10,181 nt of DNA from Alphaproteobacteria bacterium. Its GTDB lineage: Bacteria > Pseudomonadota > Alphaproteobacteria > Rhodobacterales > Rhodobacteraceae. The DNA is taken from assembly GCA_030425945.1 (NCBI GenBank), contig JAUHZL010000065.1:1-10181 (forward strand), in the 5' to 3' direction. The translations under genes were made by a program, and so were the position numbers. This document shows positions 6,191 through 10,181 of the stretch, piece after piece. The notes under the pieces are model-generated. The model saw nothing but the letters and a program-made list of their open reading frames with translations. It was not told where the DNA came from and made no database searches. Position 1 is the first letter of the stretch. Each line of letters begins with the position of its first letter.

Positions 6191-6221
6191 GGGACCGGGC
6201 GGCGCGAGGTCGCCCGGTCCC
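6191..6221 (+). promoter_or_regulatory. Strong intercistronic hairpin between binding-protein and permease genes
   Basis: An 11-bp perfect GC-rich stem (6191-6201 with 6211-6221) closes a 9-nt loop, 18 nt after the binding-protein stop and 20 nt before the permease start. There is no T-run, so full termination is unlikely. In binding-protein transporter operons such hairpins often protect the upstream message from 3' exonucleases, keeping binding protein in excess over membrane parts. The 5' arm can alternatively pair with GTCCC at 6177-6181. Confidence 0.65.
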
Positions 6222-6241
6222 GCCATCCGCGCGGAGTAGAC

Positions 6242-7108
6242 ATGGACATCCTGATCACCGGACTGCTGCTTGGCGGCACCTATGCGCTGATCGCCGTGGG
6301 TCTGAACCTGCAATACGGCATGGTGCGGATCATGAACCTCGCCAACGGCGAGCTGATCGTCATCGGCGGGTTCGCCGCCTTCTGGTTCCAGACCGCCGCC
6401 TCGGTCAGCCCGCTGCTGACCGTGTTCCTCGTGGCCCCGGTCGCCTTTGCCCTGAACTGGCTGATCTATACCGTGATGCTGCGTCCGCTGGTGAAACGTG
6501 CCAAGTCGCGCGGCCAGCTCGAGGTCGACGCCATCCTGACCACCTTCGGTCTGTCCTTCGTCGCGGTGGGCGTGATGCTGGCAGTCTTCGGCGGCGACTA
6601 CTTCAGCTACTCCTATCTTGCGCGGCCGGTCGAGCTGCTGGGCGCGACCTTCGGCCTGAACCGCATCATGGCCTTCCTCGGGGCGGTCGTGATCTGCGGC
6701 GCGCTCTATCTCTGGCTCAACCACTCGCGGCCGGGCCTGTCGATCCGCGCCATCGCGGTCGCCCCGCAGAGCGCGCGGCTCGTCGGCATCGACGTGCAGA
6801 AGCTCTCGGCGCTGGCCTTCGCGCTCGGCGGCGCGGTCACGGCGGTCGGCGGCGGGCTGATCTCGATGTTCCTGACGCTCGATGCCTCGACCGGGGTGAT
6901 GTTCACCCTGAAGGCGCTGATCATCGTCATCATGGGCGGCGTCGGCGACATGCGCGGCACCATCGTCGCGGCGCTGGCGCTCGGGGTGCTGGAGAGCTTC
7001 GTGGCCTCCGTGCTCGACCCCGGCCTGACGCTGGCGGCGGCCTATCTGCTGTTCCTGCTGGTGCTGTTGTTCCGCCCGCAGGGTCTTTTCGGACGGGGGC
7101 AGGCATGA
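6242..7108 (+). CDS. livH: HAAT-family ABC transporter inner-membrane permease, LivH type
   Basis: The 288-residue, strongly hydrophobic protein has about eight membrane segments. LivH landmarks: GLLLGGTYALIAVGLNLQYG at the N-terminus, NLANGELIVIGGF (33-45), the cytoplasmic coupling region HSRPGLSIRAIAVAPQSARLVGIDVQKL, GGVGDMRGTIVAALALGVLES and the closing LFRPQGLFG. It forms half of the membrane channel with the LivM-type partner encoded next. GGAG (6233-6236) lies 5 nt before the ATG. It overlaps the next gene by 4 bp (ATGA), implying translational coupling. The Liv name reflects family only; the cargo is set by the binding protein and is probably not leucine. Confidence 0.92.
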   Translation: MDILITGLLLGGTYALIAVGLNLQYGMVRIMNLANGELIVIGGFAAFWFQTAASVSPLLTVFLVAPVAFALNWLIYTVMLRPLVKRAKSRGQLEVDAILTTFGLSFVAVGVMLAVFGGDYFSYSYLARPVELLGATFGLNRIMAFLGAVVICGALYLWLNHSRPGLSIRAIAVAPQSARLVGIDVQKLSALAFALGGAVTAVGGGLISMFLTLDASTGVMFTLKALIIVIMGGVGDMRGTIVAALALGVLESFVASVLDPGLTLAAAYLLFLLVLLFRPQGLFGRGQA

Positions 7109-8037
7109 AGCGGGACGCGTGGCAGGACCTTGCCCTCGGGGCGGTGCTTCTGGCGGTGGCGGCGTGCCTGCCGTGGTTCGGCGGCAGCTACTGGCTGTCG
7201 ATCGGGGTGACCATCGCGATGTACACGGTGCTTGCGACGAGCTGGGCGCTGTTCTCGGGGCCGACCCATTACATCTCGCTCGCCACGGCGGCGTTCTTCG
7301 GGATCGGCACCTATACCACGGGCCTCGGGATCGACCATCTGCCGTACTGGGTGCTGCTGCCCATCGCGGGCGTGCTGGGCGCGGTGCTGGCGGGTCTGGT
7401 GGGCCTCGCCACCCTGCGGCTGTCGGGGGTCTATTTCGTGATCTTCACGCTGGGCCTCGCGGAACTGGTGCGCCAGATCATCACCTGGGTGCAGAATTTC
7501 TCGGGGCAGAAGGGCCTCTATGTCCTGACCGACATCACCGAGGCGGACATCTACTGGCAGTTGCTCGGGCTGGCGGGCCTCGTGTTCCTCGGCGGCTGGG
7601 CCATCGGGCGCTCGCGTCTCGGCTTCGCGCTGCGGATCATCGGCGACGACGAGACGGTCGCCCGGCATTCCGGGATCAACACCGCGCGCGCCAAGGTCAT
7701 CCTCTTCATGGTGCCGGGCGCGGTCGCGGCCATCGCGGGGGCGATCCTTGCGCCGCGCTACGTCTACATCGAGCCGCTCCTGGCCTTCACGCCGATGCTC
7801 AGCTTCCAGGTCGTCATCATGGCGCTTCTGGGCGGGACCGGCCGTCTCTGGGGGCCGCTCGTCGGCGTGATCCCCTTCACCTTCCTGTGGGAGGCGATCT
7901 CGGCCAGCTTCCCGAACCAGACCACGCTGCTTCTGGGCCTGTGCTTCCTGCTGATCGTCTACCTGCTGCCCAAGGGCTTCGTCGGGCTGATCGAGTCCGT
8001 CCGCCGCTGGGCCAGGAACCGGGAGGGCTACGCATGA
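7105..8037 (+). CDS. livM: HAAT-family ABC transporter inner-membrane permease, LivM type
   Basis: The 310-residue polytopic membrane protein has the LivM signatures YISLATAAFFGIGTYT, LRLSGVYFVIFTLGLAELVR, the coupling helix region RSRLGFALRIIGDDETVARHSGIN, and GGTGRLWGPLVGV near the C-terminus. It pairs with the LivH-type protein to make the channel. The start ATG at 7105 overlaps the preceding stop as ATGA and its own stop overlaps the next ATG in the same way, so three genes are tightly coupled. GGGGGCAGG just upstream serves as ribosome site. The length is typical; E. coli LivM is longer because of an N-terminal extension not shared by most homologues. Confidence 0.92.
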   Translation: MKRDAWQDLALGAVLLAVAACLPWFGGSYWLSIGVTIAMYTVLATSWALFSGPTHYISLATAAFFGIGTYTTGLGIDHLPYWVLLPIAGVLGAVLAGLVGLATLRLSGVYFVIFTLGLAELVRQIITWVQNFSGQKGLYVLTDITEADIYWQLLGLAGLVFLGGWAIGRSRLGFALRIIGDDETVARHSGINTARAKVILFMVPGAVAAIAGAILAPRYVYIEPLLAFTPMLSFQVVIMALLGGTGRLWGPLVGVIPFTFLWEAISASFPNQTTLLLGLCFLLIVYLLPKGFVGLIESVRRWARNREGYA

Positions 8038-8771
8038 GGGCGCCGAATGCCGTCCTGTCGCTGCGCGGCGTGACGCGCCGCTTCGGCGGCCTCGTCGCGG
8101 TCAACGACATGAGCTTCGACGTGACCGAGCACGAGGTGATGGGCCTGATCGGCCCCAACGGCTCGGGCAAGTCCACGACGCTGAACCTGATCTCGGGCGC
8201 GCTCGCGCCGAACGCGGGCACCATCTCGCTGCGCGGCACGCCGATCTCGCAACTGCCCGCGCAGGACATCGCCCGCAAGGGCGTCGCGCGCACCTTCCAG
8301 CTGGTGCGGCTGCTGCCGTCGATGACCGTGCTCGACAACGTCAAGGCGGGCGCGGTCTTCGGGCATCGCCGCCGCTGGGGCGCGGAGGCCGACGATCACG
8401 CGATGGCGATGCTGGAGAAGGTCGGCCTCGGGCGGCACGCCTTCGCGGTGCCGTCGCAACTGACCTACATCGACACCAAGCGGGTGGAACTGGCGCGGGT
8501 GCTGGCCTCGGACCCGAAGATCCTGCTGCTCGACGAGTGGCTGGCGGGCCTGAACCCGACCGAACTGGGGCAGGGGATCGACCTGATCCGCGCCCTGCGC
8601 GAGGAGGGCCGGACCATCATCCTCGTCGAGCACGTGATGGATGCGATCCGCTCGCTCTGCGATGCCTGCGTGGTGATGGCCTCGGGCAGCAAGATCGCCG
8701 AGGGCACGCCGGAGGCGGTGCTCTCCGATCCCGAGGTCATCCGCGCCTACCTGGGAGACGACGATGCTTGA
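8034..8771 (+). CDS. livG: HAAT-family ABC transporter ATPase, LivG type, with atypical signature motif
   Basis: The 245-residue cytoplasmic ATPase powers the LivH/LivM-type channel. Seen: Walker A GPNGSGKST (40-48), Q-loop Gln89 in RTFQLVRLLPSMTV, Walker B ILLLD (163-167) with catalytic Glu168, and H-loop His200 in IILVEHV. The C-terminus VMDAIRSLCDACVVMASGSKIAEGTPEAVL is typical LivG. The ABC signature, normally LSGGQ or LSYGQ, reads LTYIDTKRVELARVLA (143-158), losing the usual Gly and Gln. After Walker B the usual Pro is Trp (LLLDEWLAGLNP). I recall similar variants in other HAAT ATPases, so this is probably a subfamily trait rather than damage. GGGAGGG (8021-8027) precedes the ATG, which overlaps the LivM-type stop by 4 bp. 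It overlaps the next gene by 8 bp. Confidence 0.9.
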   Translation: MRAPNAVLSLRGVTRRFGGLVAVNDMSFDVTEHEVMGLIGPNGSGKSTTLNLISGALAPNAGTISLRGTPISQLPAQDIARKGVARTFQLVRLLPSMTVLDNVKAGAVFGHRRRWGAEADDHAMAMLEKVGLGRHAFAVPSQLTYIDTKRVELARVLASDPKILLLDEWLAGLNPTELGQGIDLIRALREEGRTIILVEHVMDAIRSLCDACVVMASGSKIAEGTPEAVLSDPEVIRAYLGDDDA

Positions 8772-9999
8772 GGTGCAGGGGCTGACGGTCGCCTATGGCC
8801 AGCACCAGGCGCTGACCGGGGCCACGGTGCGGGTCGGCAAGGGCGAGATCGTGGTGATCCTCGGCGCGAACGGGGCGGGCAAGTCCTCGCTGCTGAAGGC
8901 GGTCAGCGGGATCAGCGAAGGCCGCGTCGGCGGCAGCGTCACGCTCGACGGCATCGACCTCGCGGGCAAGCCGCCGCACCGGATCGTCGAGGAGGGCATC
9001 GCGCTGGTGCCGGAGGGGCGGGGGGTCTTCCCCGACCTGAGCGTGGAGGAGAACCTGACCCTCGGCTCTTACGCCCGGCGCGCCCGGGACGAGGAGGCGG
9101 CGAGCCTCGAGAACGTCTACGGCCTGTTCCCGAAGCTGCGCGAGCGGCGGCGGCAGGTGGTGCGCACGATGTCGGGCGGCGAACAGCAGATGGTCGCCAT
9201 CGGGCGGGCGATGATGTCGAACCCGCAGATCCTGACGCTGGACGAGCCGTCGCTGGGCCTGTCGCCGCTGCTGTGCAAGGACCTGTTCCAGAGCCTGAAG
9301 AAGGTCCGCGCGACCGGCATCGGCATCCTGCTCGTCGAGCAGAACGCGAAGCAGTCGCTGGCGATCGCGGATCGCGGCTACCTGCTCGAGAACGGCCGTA
9401 TCGTGCACGAGGCGCCCGCCGCCGCGCTGATCCGCGACCCGGCGGTGCAGAAGGCCTATCTCGGCGGCGGCGGCAAGAGTGCCCCCGCGATGCCGCGCCC
9501 GACCGCCGCCCCGACGCCGGTGCCCGAGGCCGCGCGCCGTCCCGCCCCCGCGGGGCCGAGCCCGGCCGAGATCGCGGCGCAGGCCGTCGCGCGGGTTGCC
9601 GCCCCGCCGCGCCCGGGTCCCGCCGCGCCGCCCCCGCCGCCGCCGCGCGCGCCCGAGCCGCCGCGCCCCGCCGCCCCGCCGCCGCCGCCGCGTCCGGTAG
9701 CCGCGCCCGTGGCCACGCGGCCCGCGCCGGGCGGCATCGACATCGGCGCGCTGGTCTCGAAGGCCGCGACCACCTCGCGCGCCGGGCTGAACGGCCGGGG
9801 CACGGGGCGCACGCCGACCCCGCCGCCCGCGCCCCGGATCACCCCCGCGCCGGACCTGCCGCGCAGCGCGCCGTCGCTGCCACCGACCCCGATGCCCGAT
9901 CTCGCGGCCACCGGGGACCGCCTGAAATCCATCCTCGCCGAGATCGAGGAAGCCGCCGCGCGCGCCCGGGCCTATCGCCCGCCGGGCAGCCGGTCCTGA
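8764..9999 (+). CDS. livF: HAAT-family ABC transporter ATPase, LivF type, with long Pro/Ala-rich C-terminal extension
   Basis: The 411-residue product is far longer than ordinary LivF (about 235). Residues 1-236 form a complete ATPase: Walker A GANGAGKSS (34-42), VPEGRGVFPDLSVEENL (82-98), signature MSGGEQQ (136-142), Walker B ILTLDE (156-161), and VEQNA (191-195), where Gln replaces the H-loop His as usual in LivF. Residues 237-411 are a Pro/Ala/Arg-rich tail, probably disordered, with runs of six and five prolines (289-294, 305-309). Two islands stand out: GGIDIGALVSKAATTSRAGL (323-342) and a predicted amphipathic helix DLAATGDRLKSILAEIEEAAARARAY (379-404). No stop or frameshift separates the parts, so this is one continuous reading frame. 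The start overlaps the LivG-type gene by 8 bp, with GGGAGA (8753-8758) ahead. The tail's role is unknown; docking or regulation are guesses. Confidence 0.9.
   Translation: MLEVQGLTVAYGQHQALTGATVRVGKGEIVVILGANGAGKSSLLKAVSGISEGRVGGSVTLDGIDLAGKPPHRIVEEGIALVPEGRGVFPDLSVEENLTLGSYARRARDEEAASLENVYGLFPKLRERRRQVVRTMSGGEQQMVAIGRAMMSNPQILTLDEPSLGLSPLLCKDLFQSLKKVRATGIGILLVEQNAKQSLAIADRGYLLENGRIVHEAPAAALIRDPAVQKAYLGGGGKSAPAMPRPTAAPTPVPEAARRPAPAGPSPAEIAAQAVARVAAPPRPGPAAPPPPPPRAPEPPRPAAPPPPPRPVAAPVATRPAPGGIDIGALVSKAATTSRAGLNGRGTGRTPTPPPAPRITPAPDLPRSAPSLPPTPMPDLAATGDRLKSILAEIEEAAARARAYRPPGSRS
9599..9700. repeat. CCG/CCGCG low-complexity tract inside the LivF-type gene
   Basis: This tract is almost entirely C and G. 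It contains two identical 14-nt copies of CCGCCGCCGCCGCG (9634-9647 and 9676-9689), 42 bp apart and in the same reading frame. It encodes most of the proline runs of the C-terminal tail. Such tracts are prone to in-frame slippage, so tail length may vary among strains. Confidence 0.6.
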
Positions 10000-10024
10000 T
10001 CGCCCACCCTGAAGGAGACTTCCC

Positions 10025-10181
10025 ATGCTGGACAGTGCAACGACCTCTCCGACCATCCGCGGCATGTTCATCGGCGGCGCCTGGGTGCCGGCCGCGCGGA
10101 CCTTCGACGACCTGAACCCCTCCGACAACTCGCTCTACGCCCGCATCCCCGACGGCAGTCCCGCCGACGTGCGCCGCGCCA
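10025..10181 (+). CDS. Second aldehyde dehydrogenase, N-terminal part only (cut by window end)
   Basis: The first 52 codons are present and the reading frame is open at the window edge. MFIGGAWVPAARTFDDLNPSDNSLYARIPDGSPADVRRA has the standard ALDH N-terminal pattern: a short strand, GG.W, the NP turn before the first cofactor-domain strand, then the start of the first helix. AAGGAG (10012-10017) lies 7 nt before the ATG. The gene follows the LivF-type gene by 25 bp, so it probably belongs to the same operon. The vanillin/benzaldehyde dehydrogenase group is plausible from the neighbours, but catalytic residues lie outside the window and no substrate can be assigned. Confidence 0.75.
   Translation, partial: MLDSATTSPTIRGMFIGGAWVPAARTFDDLNPSDNSLYARIPDGSPADVRRA

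Noticed and set aside
3326..6724. Very long open frame of 1132 codons on the minus strand
   Set aside because: It lies antisense to the aldehyde dehydrogenase, binding-protein and permease genes, which have clear family motifs. Its product is His/Arg/Gly-rich with no recognisable domain. Long antisense frames are expected at this G+C content, where stop codons are rare.
9472..9999. The LivF tail as a frameshift or a fusion with a separate gene
   Set aside because: The frame is continuous from the ATPase domain to 9999, shows no internal stop or obvious separate start with a ribosome site, and ends just before a well-placed next gene. A genuine extension is simpler.
1..10181. tRNA or rRNA genes, CRISPR arrays, insertion sequences, attachment sites
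   Set aside because: No cloverleaf-like sequence, regularly spaced repeats, transposase motifs or flanking terminal repeats were seen on either strand. The gaps between genes are short and accounted for.

Overview
The window is very G+C-rich and densely packed. Gene content and style (LivKHMGF-type transporter, FCD-type GntR regulator, LigM-like demethylase, strong AGGAGG ribosome sites, 4-8 bp gene overlaps) point to an alphaproteobacterium, most likely of the Rhodobacterales. This placement is inference from the look of the proteins; no search was run. All ten genes are metabolic, transport or regulatory. I see no RNA genes, insertion sequences, phage genes or CRISPR arrays.

Left arm, minus strand (about 49-3353). 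Reading leftward: an AraC-family regulator, an FCD-type GntR regulator, and a tetrahydrofolate-dependent aromatic O-demethylase of the LigM/DesA type, followed by a 13-bp GC-rich hairpin. The GntR and demethylase genes are 29 bp apart and look like one operon. Its predicted promoter carries the palindrome CTGTATACAG exactly between -35 and -10. A second TGTATACA lies 63 bp upstream.

Right arm, plus strand (about 3470 to the window end). A divergent operon encodes an aromatic (vanillin/salicylaldehyde-type) aldehyde dehydrogenase, a periplasmic binding protein, two branched-chain-amino-acid-type permeases, two ABC ATPases, and the start of a second aldehyde dehydrogenase that runs off the window. 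The divergent AraC/aldehyde-dehydrogenase gap holds a 21-bp-period direct repeat and a 7-bp inverted repeat, both good candidates for regulator sites.

Working model (inference): the transporter brings in a lignin-derived aromatic compound, the aldehyde dehydrogenases oxidise an aromatic aldehyde such as vanillin to its acid, and the LigM-like enzyme removes the O-methyl group onto tetrahydrofolate, feeding both ring cleavage and C1 metabolism. GntR would control demethylation and AraC would control uptake and oxidation. The true substrate cannot be read from sequence.

The least ordinary items are a roughly 175-residue Pro/Ala-rich tail on the LivF-type ATPase that contains two non-proline islands, a LivG-type ATPase with a non-canonical signature motif, and the regulatory architecture of the two intergenic regions.
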